NCBI GenBank assembly: GCA_945905925.1
Contig: CAMDQN010000066.1
Span: 1 to 36,695 of the forward strand
Source of the DNA: Singulisphaera sp. GP187
GTDB taxonomy: Bacteria > Planctomycetota > Planctomycetia > Gemmatales > Gemmataceae
Length of the DNA: 36,695 nucleotides
Reading direction: 5' to 3'
The position numbers and the translations under genes are program-made. This document shows, piece after piece, positions 17,018 to 23,866 of this stretch; the first letter of the stretch is position 1; every line of letters starts with the position of its first letter. The notes beneath the pieces were generated by a model. The model was not told where the DNA came from. It did no database searches and was given only the letters and a program-made list of their open reading frames with translations.

Positions 17018-18166
17018 ATGGCTGACAAGCGCGACTACTACGAAGTGTTGGGCATCGTTCGCACGGCCACCGAAGTGGAGATCACCAAGGCATACCGGCA
17101 ACTCGCGAAGCAATACCACCCAGACCGCAACATCGGTGACGACGAGGCGAAGGCGAAATACGCCGAAGTCGATGAAGCCTACACGATCCTGAACGACCCG
17201 AACAAGCGCGCCCGCTACGACCGGCACGGGCACGCTAGCGTCGAAGGATTGGGTGGCGGCGGTCCCGGTCCGGGCGTCGGTCTGGGCGACCTGCTCGGTG
17301 ATTTCCTTGGCGGTCTGTTTGGTGGGGGTGGACGCCAGCGTGCCGGCCCGCGGCGCGGCGAGAACATCGCGGCCGTTCTCGATCTCGATCTGCTCGAAGC
17401 TGCGACCGGCACGAGCAAAACGTTCACCATCCCGTCGGAACAGAACTGCCGCGAGTGCGGCGGCGGCGGCGCGAAGACCGGCACGCAACCGACACAGTGT
17501 CGGCGGTGTCGCGGGCAGGGGTTCGAGGTTGCGAACACCGGCTTCGGGATCGCTACGCGGATGCGGTGTCGCGGGTGCAACGGGCGAGGCGTGGTCATCA
17601 CCGACCCGTGCCCGGCGTGTCGCGGCGGGGGCCGTATCGAGGTGCGCGAGCCGGTCACGGTGACCATCCCCGCGGGCGTGGACACCGGCATTCGGTTTAC
17701 CTACCCCAACGGCGGGCACGCGGGCGAACCTGGTGCGCCGCGTGGCGACCTGGAACTGGTGATTCGCGTCCACGACCACAAGGACTTCGAGCGCGACGGG
17801 CACAACTTGATTTGCCGGTGCCCGATCACGTTCGCCCGCGCCGCGCTGGGCGGTTCGCTCGAAATCACCACACTCACGAACCAGAAGGTGACGATTGAGG
17901 TGCCACGCGGCGCCCAGACGCACAGCACCGTTGTGCGTGTTCCGAACCACGGGATGCCCTGGCTCGACGACGCCCGCCGTAAAGGCGATCTGCTCGTCCA
18001 ACTCGTGGTCGAAACGCCGAAGAAATTGACCGCGGAGCAGGAAGAGTTGTTTCGCAAACTTGCGGAACTGGAAGGCTCCACCCCGCCCGCACCGCGCAAG
18101 GGAATGTTCGGCAAATTGAAGGATCTCGTGAGCGGCGACAGCCCTCCAAAAGAAGAGAAGAAGTGA
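17018..18166 (+). CDS. dnaJ: Chaperone DnaJ
   Basis: A 382-residue type I DnaJ, the J-domain partner that stimulates DnaK ATPase. The J domain (1-70) has H34-P35-D36 in KQYHPDRN; a Gly/Phe-rich stretch follows (GLGGGGPGPG ... LGGLFGGGG). The zinc region at about 143-205 has four CxxCxGxG-type motifs (CRECGGGG, CRRCRGQG, CRGCNGRG, CPACRGGG), and the C-terminal substrate-binding domains end with a short Lys-rich tail. Start ATG 17018 lacks a clear Shine-Dalgarno; an upstream in-frame start at 16985 would add 11 residues with no J-domain similarity. dnaK is not in the window. It is directly followed by the hairpin and grpE. Confidence 0.95.
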   Translation: MADKRDYYEVLGIVRTATEVEITKAYRQLAKQYHPDRNIGDDEAKAKYAEVDEAYTILNDPNKRARYDRHGHASVEGLGGGGPGPGVGLGDLLGDFLGGLFGGGGRQRAGPRRGENIAAVLDLDLLEAATGTSKTFTIPSEQNCRECGGGGAKTGTQPTQCRRCRGQGFEVANTGFGIATRMRCRGCNGRGVVITDPCPACRGGGRIEVREPVTVTIPAGVDTGIRFTYPNGGHAGEPGAPRGDLELVIRVHDHKDFERDGHNLICRCPITFARAALGGSLEITTLTNQKVTIEVPRGAQTHSTVVRVPNHGMPWLDDARRKGDLLVQLVVETPKKLTAEQEELFRKLAELEGSTPPAPRKGMFGKLKDLVSGDSPPKEEKK

Positions 18167-18167
18167 T

Positions 18168-18254
18168 TTGTAGGGTGGGTCAAGGCTTTGCGCAGGCCCA
18201 CCATTGCTGTTCGAAAGATGGTGGGCCTGCGCAAAGCCTTGACCCACCCTACAA
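18168..18254. repeat. Perfect 37-base inverted repeat between dnaJ and grpE
   Basis: Arms 18168-18204 and 18218-18254 match exactly in inverted orientation with a 13-base loop. The left arm starts two bases after the dnaJ stop and contains GTAGGGTGGGTCAAGGCTTT. The right arm ends about ten bases before the grpE start, so the hairpin would sit directly next to its ribosome binding region. The sequence type is unrelated to the TTTAGC family. Confidence 0.9.
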
Positions 18255-18264
18255 GAGCGCGACG

Positions 18265-18753
18265 ATGCCAGACGAAACACCCGCCGATGACACTTCCGAA
18301 CTGACCGCAACGCGCGCGAAGCTCGAAGCGACCGAACAGGAGTTGAACAACTACAAGTTGAAGCTCGCGGACTTCGACAACGCCCGCAAGCGGATGCTGC
18401 GCGACGCGGAGATCGACCGGAAGTACGCGGTCGAACCGCTCGCTCGCGACCTGCTCGCGGCGCTCGACAACCTGGACCGTGCGCTCGACGCCGCAAAGCG
18501 CGCCGGCGACACCGGCCCGCTCGTGACCGGCGTTTCTGCCACTGCCGGCCAGTTCCTCGACGCCCTCAAGCGGCACGGCATTACCCGCATCGCGTGCGAA
18601 CCGGGCACGGTGTTCGACACGAACTTGCACCAGGCCGTGATGCAGCAACCGGATACCAAGTTCGAACCGGGACAGGTGGTGCAAGTGCTCCAACATGGCT
18701 TCATGCTGCACGACCGCGTGCTGCGCCCGGTGTCCGTGATCGTCGCCAGTTAG
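18265..18753 (+). CDS. grpE: Nucleotide exchange factor GrpE
   Basis: A 162-residue GrpE, the exchange factor for DnaK. An N-terminal coiled-coil (TRAKLEATEQELNNYKLKLADFDNARKRMLRDAEIDRKYA) is followed by LARDLLAALDNLDRAL and the C-terminal beta domain with HGITRIACEPGTVFDTNLHQAVMQQPD and QHGFMLHDRVLRPVSVIV, the family signature. It is slightly shorter than E. coli GrpE (about 197), mainly at the N-terminus. Start ATG 18265 lies just outside the right arm of the inverted repeat. An open frame reaching back to 18163 would translate the repeat and is rejected. Downstream is the FmdB-type gene. Confidence 0.95.
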   Translation: MPDETPADDTSELTATRAKLEATEQELNNYKLKLADFDNARKRMLRDAEIDRKYAVEPLARDLLAALDNLDRALDAAKRAGDTGPLVTGVSATAGQFLDALKRHGITRIACEPGTVFDTNLHQAVMQQPDTKFEPGQVVQVLQHGFMLHDRVLRPVSVIVAS

Positions 18754-18846
18754 TGTTTGGTGTTTCGTGTTTGGTGTTTCGTCTTACCGAACCGCCAGCC
18801 AACGCCGAACGCGAGTTACCCAACCAAACACCAAACACCAAACACG
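18753..18846. repeat. GTGTTTG tandem/inverted repeat between grpE and the FmdB gene
   Basis: Two tandem copies of a 14-base unit GTGTTTGGTGTTTC (18753-18780) overlap the grpE stop region, and on the right a run of CAAACAC units (18825-18845) gives an inverted partner (AAACACCAAACACG). The intervening ~45 bases show no feature. It has a lower GC content than the neighbourhood. Confidence 0.7.
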
Positions 18847-18851
18847 AGCCA

Positions 18852-19208
18852 ATGCCGACCTACGACTACAAGTGTTCCGCGTGCGAGCACACGTTCGACG
18901 AACTCCAGAAGTTCTCGGACCCGCCGCTGACGAAGTGCCCGAAGTGCAAGAAGAACAAGCTCGAACGCTTGTTCGGCGGCGGCGGCGCGATCATCTTCAA
19001 GGGTGGCGGTTTTTACGAAACCGACTACCGACGCGCGGGCGAGAAAGGCGACGCGGCGGAGAAGAGCGGCGACGAAAAGGGCAAGACCGAGACGAAGGAA
19101 ACGAAGACCGAGACGCCGTCGCCCGCAGCCGACAGCACGCCGAAGACCGAAACCAAGGCTGAACCGAAAGGCGACAGCAAGGGAAGCGGTGGCGCGAAAA
19201 AGAAGTGA
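18852..19208 (+). CDS. FmdB-family zinc ribbon protein
   Basis: A 118-residue protein whose first ~60 residues form the FmdB-type putative regulatory zinc ribbon: PTYDYKCSACEHTFD with C8-x2-C11 and KCPKCKKNKLERLFGG with C29-x2-C32, followed by IIFKGGGFYETDY. The remaining half is highly charged and low-complexity (Lys/Glu/Thr-rich), probably disordered. Function of the family is unresolved; DNA binding or regulatory roles have been suggested. It follows grpE and precedes yacG, at the tail of the folding cluster. No strong Shine-Dalgarno; ATG 18852 fits the family start MPxYxYxC. Confidence 0.88.
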   Translation: MPTYDYKCSACEHTFDELQKFSDPPLTKCPKCKKNKLERLFGGGGAIIFKGGGFYETDYRRAGEKGDAAEKSGDEKGKTETKETKTETPSPAADSTPKTETKAEPKGDSKGSGGAKKK

Positions 19209-19262
19209 CCGGGTTGTCCGGGTTGTCGGGAGAATTTCCGAAGTCGGGGGAGGGTCGGACCG

Positions 19263-19454
19263 ATGAATAAGGTGCAATGTCCGATCTGCGACGCCGCGAT
19301 GCCGGGAACTTGGCAAGAGTGCCCGGACTATCCGTTCTGTTCCGCGCGGTGTCGCAAGATCGACCTGGGCCGGTGGCTCGACGGCAAGTACCGCGTGCCC
19401 GACTCGACGCCGCCCGACAGTCGTTCCACAGCGGGACAGGGCGACGCTGACTGA
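19263..19454 (+). CDS. yacG: DNA gyrase inhibitor YacG (zinc-binding)
   Basis: A 63-residue protein with the YacG zinc site C6-x2-C9 and C26-x3-C30 (CPIC ... FCSARC) and the family-typical continuation RKIDLGRWLDGKYRVP. In E. coli YacG binds GyrB and inhibits gyrase; that role is transferred by family. A purine-rich GGGGGAGGG precedes the start by a few bases. It closes the chaperone cluster and is followed by a probable terminator. Confidence 0.92.
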   Translation: MNKVQCPICDAAMPGTWQECPDYPFCSARCRKIDLGRWLDGKYRVPDSTPPDSRSTAGQGDAD

Positions 19455-19510
19455 CCGCTTCACTGCGCCAACGGCCGATCCTCCGGCCGATTTCCGATAG
19501 ACAAAGCATG

Positions 19511-19546
19511 AAGGCCGCGCGTCGCGACGCGCGGCTTTCGGCGTTT
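19511..19546 (+). terminator. Probable rho-independent terminator after yacG
   Basis: A perfect 22-base palindrome GCCGCGCGTCG/CGACGCGCGGC (19514-19535), extended by AAG/CTT pairs on its flanks, is followed by TTTCGGCGTTTT. It lies 57 bases after the yacG stop. The stem is very GC-rich but the T-tract is broken, so termination is likely rather than certain. Confidence 0.5.
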
Positions 19547-19556
19547 TCGGGTACTG

Positions 19557-19562
19557 TATAAT
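19557..19562 (+). promoter_or_regulatory. Possible -10 box of the NYN gene
   Basis: A perfect TATAAT lies directly after the terminator and 51 bases before the GTG start at 19613. No good TTGACA is present at 16-18 bases upstream (CTTTCG is nearest), so the assignment rests on the -10 and the position. Confidence 0.35.
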
Positions 19563-19612
19563 CGTCGCCCAAAAGCGAAGCACGGACGCTCGATTCCCAG
19601 ACTGGGTGCGCC

Positions 19613-20119
19613 GTGACGTTCCTCATCGACGGCTACAACCTGATGTACGCGGTCGGGCTGGTGAGCCGTACCACGGCCACGGCGCAGTTCGAGGGCGCGC
19701 GTTTTCGGTTCCTCGACTGGCTTGCCGACGGCGCGAAGGGCCGCAACGCAATCCTTCGCGTGGTGTTCGACGCGCAGCAAGCGCCTTCGCCCTCACTCGA
19801 AACGATTCATCGCGGGGTGCGTGTGCGGTTCGCGTATCAGCGGACTGCCGACGACGTGATCGAAGAACTCGTCGCGGTCGAACAGAAGCCCCACGCGGTT
19901 ACAGTCGTGTCGAACGACTCTCGCGTGCGCGAGGCCGCTCGCCGCGCCGACTGCGGCGTCGCGTCGTGTCAGGAGTTCACCGACTGGTTGATTTCCAACG
20001 ATTCGGAGTATCAGGGGGCTGCCGCCCCCCGCTCGCCGGAACCCGACAAGCCAGAACCTACTGCCGAAGAAACCGACGAGTTGTTGCGCGCGTTCAGCAA
20101 GCCGAGGCCGAAGCGGTGA
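19613..20119 (+). CDS. YacP-like NYN domain ribonuclease
   Basis: A 168-residue protein with a GTG start. The NYN/PIN-like fold begins at the first residues, FLIDGYNLMY (first metal-binding Asp, D6), and continues with RVVFDAQQAPSP, RTADDVIEEL and AVTVVSNDSRVREAARRADC, matching the YacP (Rae1) group of ribosome-associated or mRNA-cleaving endonucleases. The four-acid active site appears intact. The last ~35 residues (AAAPRSPEPDKPEPTAEETDELLRAFSKPRPKR) are a linker and short tail; a small palindrome GGGGGC/GCCCCC at 20014-20029 lies at the start of this linker. It is convergent with the TPR gene, with stops only a few bases apart. Confidence 0.85.
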   Translation: MTFLIDGYNLMYAVGLVSRTTATAQFEGARFRFLDWLADGAKGRNAILRVVFDAQQAPSPSLETIHRGVRVRFAYQRTADDVIEELVAVEQKPHAVTVVSNDSRVREAARRADCGVASCQEFTDWLISNDSEYQGAAAPRSPEPDKPEPTAEETDELLRAFSKPRPKR

Positions 20120-20126
20120 ACCCTCT

Positions 20127-21719
20127 TCACGAACCGGTCGGTTCCGCACCCGATTCATCCACCGCCGAAGGCGGTAGCACTTCGATCACATCGCGGAACG
20201 GCTTGTTGTCGCGGTACAGCGCCAGGCGCGTTTCGTAGTCCGGCTTGTTCGCCTCAGGCGCCAACTCCACCGCCTTCTGCTGCCACTTCATCGCGTCCTC
20301 GAACCGGCCAAGTTCCGCGTACGCCGCCGCGAGCGTGTCCACATAGCCCGGCGCTTCGTGGTTCGTGAGTTCGCACGCGCGCAGCGCGTCTCGCAGCGCC
20401 GCGGAGCCGTCGCGCAGGTCGTCCTGCGGACATGTCGCTCGCATCCAAGCGACATGGTTCAGCGTGCCCGCGTCGTCCGGGTCGATCTCGGCTGCCTTCA
20501 GATGGTCCGCGAGTGCGGTCGCGAAGTCGCCGAGTTGGTAGCGGAGCGACGCGCGAAGGTTGTAAGCGGAGTCCGACTGCGCGTTCCGCTCGATCACGGA
20601 CGAAGTGTCGGCGAGCGCGCCCTGAAGGTCGCCCTTGCGCCGATTCGCGAGCGCGCGCCCGAAGTACGCGCGCCCGCTCTCGGGGCGCAGTTCGATGGCA
20701 CGCGTGAAGTCCGCGACCGCGCGGTCCGATTCACGCAACTCGTGCAGCGCGTACCCGCGCTGTACGAACGCGGCGGGATCGTCCGGCGTCAGCCTGATCA
20801 CTTCCGTGAAGTCGTCGATCGCGGCTTGCGTGTTTTTCGTGCGTGTGTGCGACAGCCCGCGGTTGAACCACGGCGCCGCGTCGTCCGGGTCCAGCGCGAT
20901 CGACTTCGTGAAGTCTGCGACCGCCTTCGTGTGATCGCCGAGTTCCGCGTAGGACACGCCGCGCAGGTTGAACGCGTCCGCGTGCTTCGGGTTGATCTTC
21001 AGCAACCAGGTGAAATCAGAGACGGCCTTGTCGTGCTCGTCGCGGTCGGCGAAGACCCGCGCCCGCTGCCAGAACGCTTCCGCGTTCGTCGGCTGGAGCC
21101 GCAGCGCGGTGCTGAGGTCCACGAGCGCCTCTGCGGACCGGTCGAGCGCGTCGAGCGACATCGCACGGTAAAGGTACGCTCGCGCGTGCCTGGGGTTGAT
21201 GCGGAGCGCGGCCGTGTAGTCGGTTATGGCTTCTTCGTGCCGGTTGAGCGCCGAGTAAGCGTTGCCGCGGTTAAAGAACACGCGGAACGTGTCGGGGCTG
21301 AGCTTCGCGGCGGCTTCGTAATCGAGGAATGCCGCGTCGTAGTTTTTCTGGCGGCTGTAGACGGCGGCACGCCCGTTCACCGCGTCCGGGTCTTCGGGGT
21401 CGAGTTCGATGGCCTTCGTGTAGTCCGCAATCGCGGATTCGAGATCACCGGCATCGACGTGCGCGGTGGCGCGGTTGTGGTACGCCTCGGCGTAGTCGGG
21501 GCGCAGTTCGATGGCCTGCGTGAAGTCGGCGATTGCGTCGGCGTGTTGTCCGGCGGCGGCGAGTGCGTTGCCACGGTGGAAATACAGTTCCGCGTCGGCC
21601 GGGTCGAGATCGACGGCACCGGAGAACGCCTCGACTGCCTTGCCATACTCGGCGCGCCGCGCGTACGCGTGCCCGCGCCGCACAAGGTTCAGAACTTCCG
21701 AAGAATGGTCGCTTGCCAT
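20127..21719 (-). CDS. Tetratricopeptide (TPR) repeat protein
   Basis: A 530-residue protein made almost entirely of about 14 TPR units of 34 residues (e.g. AIADYTKAIELDPEDPDAVN, AIDDFTEVIRLTPDDPAAFV, AVADFTRAIELRPESGRAYF), starting at about residue 10. No signal peptide or membrane segment is seen, so it is probably cytoplasmic and serves as a protein-interaction scaffold; no catalytic domain is present. ATG 21719 (MASDHSSEVLN) is preferred over an upstream frame extension to 21788, because a TATAAT box ends seven bases before it. The last segment (LAAAYAELGRFEDAMKWQQKAVELAP) is a further TPR followed by a short acidic tail. Confidence 0.92.
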   Translation of the reverse strand: MASDHSSEVLNLVRRGHAYARRAEYGKAVEAFSGAVDLDPADAELYFHRGNALAAAGQHADAIADFTQAIELRPDYAEAYHNRATAHVDAGDLESAIADYTKAIELDPEDPDAVNGRAAVYSRQKNYDAAFLDYEAAAKLSPDTFRVFFNRGNAYSALNRHEEAITDYTAALRINPRHARAYLYRAMSLDALDRSAEALVDLSTALRLQPTNAEAFWQRARVFADRDEHDKAVSDFTWLLKINPKHADAFNLRGVSYAELGDHTKAVADFTKSIALDPDDAAPWFNRGLSHTRTKNTQAAIDDFTEVIRLTPDDPAAFVQRGYALHELRESDRAVADFTRAIELRPESGRAYFGRALANRRKGDLQGALADTSSVIERNAQSDSAYNLRASLRYQLGDFATALADHLKAAEIDPDDAGTLNHVAWMRATCPQDDLRDGSAALRDALRACELTNHEAPGYVDTLAAAYAELGRFEDAMKWQQKAVELAPEANKPDYETRLALYRDNKPFRDVIEVLPPSAVDESGAEPTGS

Positions 21720-21725
21720 GCCGAC

Positions 21726-21731
21726 ATTATA
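21726..21731 (-). promoter_or_regulatory. TATAAT -10 box positioned for a leaderless TPR mRNA
   Basis: On the minus strand TATAAT ends six bases before the A of ATG 21719, so transcription would begin at or within a base or two of the start codon. No convincing -35 hexamer is found at 17-19 bases upstream and no Shine-Dalgarno lies between the box and ATG. Confidence 0.4.
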
Positions 21732-21826
21732 CCGAAGGCGCCGCGCTTCGGAGGAACCTACGTTGCCTCGCCCATGCGTTCGCGGCACTTGATCGCACGC
21801 GACCGATTCTCGGGCCGAGGTAAGCT

Positions 21827-23059
21827 GTGGCGCATTTGCGGGTGTTGATGACGAACCTGTCTCTCTCGGCTCGCAGCGGAACCGAGACGTTCACCCGCGA
21901 CCTCGCGCTCGAACTCCTCGCGCGCGGACACGCTCCGACCGTGTACACGCCGCTGTCCGGTGTCGTGGCCGATGAACTGCGCGCCGACGGCGTTCGCGTG
22001 GTAAGCGACCTCGCGAACGAGCCTGAACCGCACGTCATCCATGGACACCACCACATCGAGACGATGTCCGCCGTGTTGCGGTTCCCCGGTGTTCCGGCCG
22101 TGTTCGTCTGTCACGACCGGAACGCGTGGCACGATCGCCCGCCGCAGCACCCGCGAATTCGTGCTTGCGTCGCGGTGGACGAGAACTGCCGCGAACGGTT
22201 CGTCGAAGGCGGGATCGGCTCGGACGTGCGGGTGATCCCGAACACGGTAGATCTCGCTCGGTTCCGCCCGCGCGGACCGCTGCCGCCGCGCCCGGTGCGG
22301 GCGCTCCTGTTCAGCAACTACGCGGCCGAACACACGCACCTGCCGGTCGTTCGCGCGGCGTGCCTTCGCGCCGGGATCGAGTTGGACGTTGCGGGAAACG
22401 CTAGCGGGAACTCGTGCGCCCGACCGGAGGAACTGCTCGGCACCTACGATCTCGTGTTCGCGAAGGCGCGGTGTGCGCTGGAAGCGATGGCAACGGGGTG
22501 TGCCGTGGTACTCTGCGACCACCTCGGAACTGGGCCGCTCGTCCGCGCGGAGCAGTGGGCCGCGCTGCGCCCGTTTAACTTCGGGCGCCGGGCGTGCGCG
22601 AACCCACTCACCGCCGAGAACCTGCTCGCGGAGATCGCTCGCTACGACCCGACGGACGCGGCCGAGGTCTGCCAACGGACCCGCGAGCGAGCCGGCGTTG
22701 CGCGCGCCGCGGATGCGTTCCTCTTGCTGTACGCCGAGGTGATCCGTGCACAGGCGGTCTCCGCATCAGACCCAGAGGCCGAGGCGCGTGCCACCGCCGA
22801 GTACCTTCGCGGTCACCTCTCGTACCCGTTCGTGACGGGTCTTGCCGGCGCCGCAGCGGAACGCGACCAGTGGCGTGCGTCGGCCGAAGCCGCACACCGC
22901 GGGTGGGCCGAGTTCCGTGAAGACTACGAGCGACTGCGCGACGCGTGCGACGCGGCGCACCGCGGCTGGGCTGAACTGCAACAAGAATACGAACACGTTC
23001 TAAAAGAGTGCCGACGTCTGCAAGCACAAGCCGCCCGCGCCGAACCAACCGCTGCGTAA
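21827..23059 (+). CDS. GT-B fold glycosyltransferase (family 4-like) with C-terminal repeats
   Basis: A 410-residue glycosyltransferase. The N-terminal Rossmann strand LRVLMTNLSLSARSGTETFTRDLALELLARGHAPTVYTP and the C-terminal donor-binding region (PVRALLFSNY ... YDLVFAKARCALEAMATGCAVVLCDHLGTGPLV), with the EAMATG element, match GT4-type enzymes. A GTG start at 21827 keeps the first strand intact; ATG 21848 would cut it. After about residue 320 come a helical region and two near-repeats, AAHRGWAEFREDYE and AAHRGWAELQQEYE, forming a probable coiled coil. It is transcribed with the next gene (12-base gap). The acceptor is unknown; a cell-surface or secondary-metabolite glycan is plausible. Confidence 0.82.
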   Translation: MAHLRVLMTNLSLSARSGTETFTRDLALELLARGHAPTVYTPLSGVVADELRADGVRVVSDLANEPEPHVIHGHHHIETMSAVLRFPGVPAVFVCHDRNAWHDRPPQHPRIRACVAVDENCRERFVEGGIGSDVRVIPNTVDLARFRPRGPLPPRPVRALLFSNYAAEHTHLPVVRAACLRAGIELDVAGNASGNSCARPEELLGTYDLVFAKARCALEAMATGCAVVLCDHLGTGPLVRAEQWAALRPFNFGRRACANPLTAENLLAEIARYDPTDAAEVCQRTRERAGVARAADAFLLLYAEVIRAQAVSASDPEAEARATAEYLRGHLSYPFVTGLAGAAAERDQWRASAEAAHRGWAEFREDYERLRDACDAAHRGWAELQQEYEHVLKECRRLQAQAARAEPTAA

Positions 23060-23071
23060 CGAGGACAGACG

Positions 23072-23863
23072 ATGGACGGCAAACGTGTCGCGGTGGTGGT
23101 GTCGCACCCGGCACACCTCCTCACGGTGGTCGGGATGCTACAGCGGTGGCGCCCGCACGTACTGATTCTCTACCGCGCTGTCGTCGGTGCCGGGGCCGGT
23201 CAGGAACGGGCAATTCGCGCCGCGATCGAACCGCTCGGCGCCGGGGACCGACTCGCGAGTTTCGCGATCAGCGAGTCGGAATCGTTTGAGCGTGCGCTCG
23301 CGGGCGACTTCGCGTTCCACGCTGACATCGGGGCGCGTGTGTTCGACTGGCTCCGCGCCGTCCGGCCCGACGCGATGCTGGGCGACGCCTACGAAGCGTA
23401 CAACTTCCACCACGACGTTACGCGGTTGCTCCTCGATAACGCACTCCGGCGCGGCGTGTTCGGTCGCGCCGTCGCGAACTACGAGTTCCCGCTCTCGTGC
23501 CGACTCGACGAACCCGGTGCGCCGGTGCGGTACGGTACATTCGCGTTCGGTTCGTCTCTCGCGCTGCGGCTTACGCCTGACGAAGTGGCCGTGAAACGCG
23601 AATTGATCGCGACAGTCAGTCGGGTCGATCCGTTCGTGGCGAGCGTGGCACCACTATTCGCGAATCTAGAAGTGGAACGCTACCGTCCGGTCCCAGTCGA
23701 CCGCGATTACACCGTCCCGCCACCGGGATTGGCGCGGTACTACGACGAACGCGGTCGCGAGGTCGTGAGCGCCGGACTCCACCCGCGAGCGATCACGTTT
23801 GGCGAGCACTTCGTGCCGCTCGTCCGCGCGCTGGGAGGCATACCGACTGCGAAAGGCGCGTGA
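23072..23863 (+). CDS. Putative PIG-L/LmbE-like protein with altered metal-site motifs
   Basis: A 263-residue protein not confidently assigned. Its start KRVAVVVSHPAHLLTVVGMLQRWRPHVLILYR has the layout of PIG-L (LmbE) deacetylases, where HPDDE binds zinc. The expected later H-P-D-H region is represented by AYNFHHDVTRLLLDNALRRG (H113, H114, D115), after LRAVRPDAML, again in the expected place. The first Asp of HPDDE, the general base, is Ala (A14) and the second is His (H15). It may be catalytically altered or use a different metal arrangement. The gene follows the glycosyltransferase by 12 bases, with AGGA before ATG 23072, and PIG-L enzymes commonly accompany glycosyltransferases. The C-terminal half shows no recognised domain. 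Confidence 0.45.
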   Translation: MDGKRVAVVVSHPAHLLTVVGMLQRWRPHVLILYRAVVGAGAGQERAIRAAIEPLGAGDRLASFAISESESFERALAGDFAFHADIGARVFDWLRAVRPDAMLGDAYEAYNFHHDVTRLLLDNALRRGVFGRAVANYEFPLSCRLDEPGAPVRYGTFAFGSSLALRLTPDEVAVKRELIATVSRVDPFVASVAPLFANLEVERYRPVPVDRDYTVPPPGLARYYDERGREVVSAGLHPRAITFGEHFVPLVRALGGIPTAKGA

Positions 23864-23866
23864 TAC

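Noticed and set aside
20358-21848. Plus-strand open frame of about 500 codons opposite the TPR gene
   Set aside because: Antisense shadow of the regular TPR repeats; Arg/Val-rich, no domain, and the TPR frame is unambiguous.
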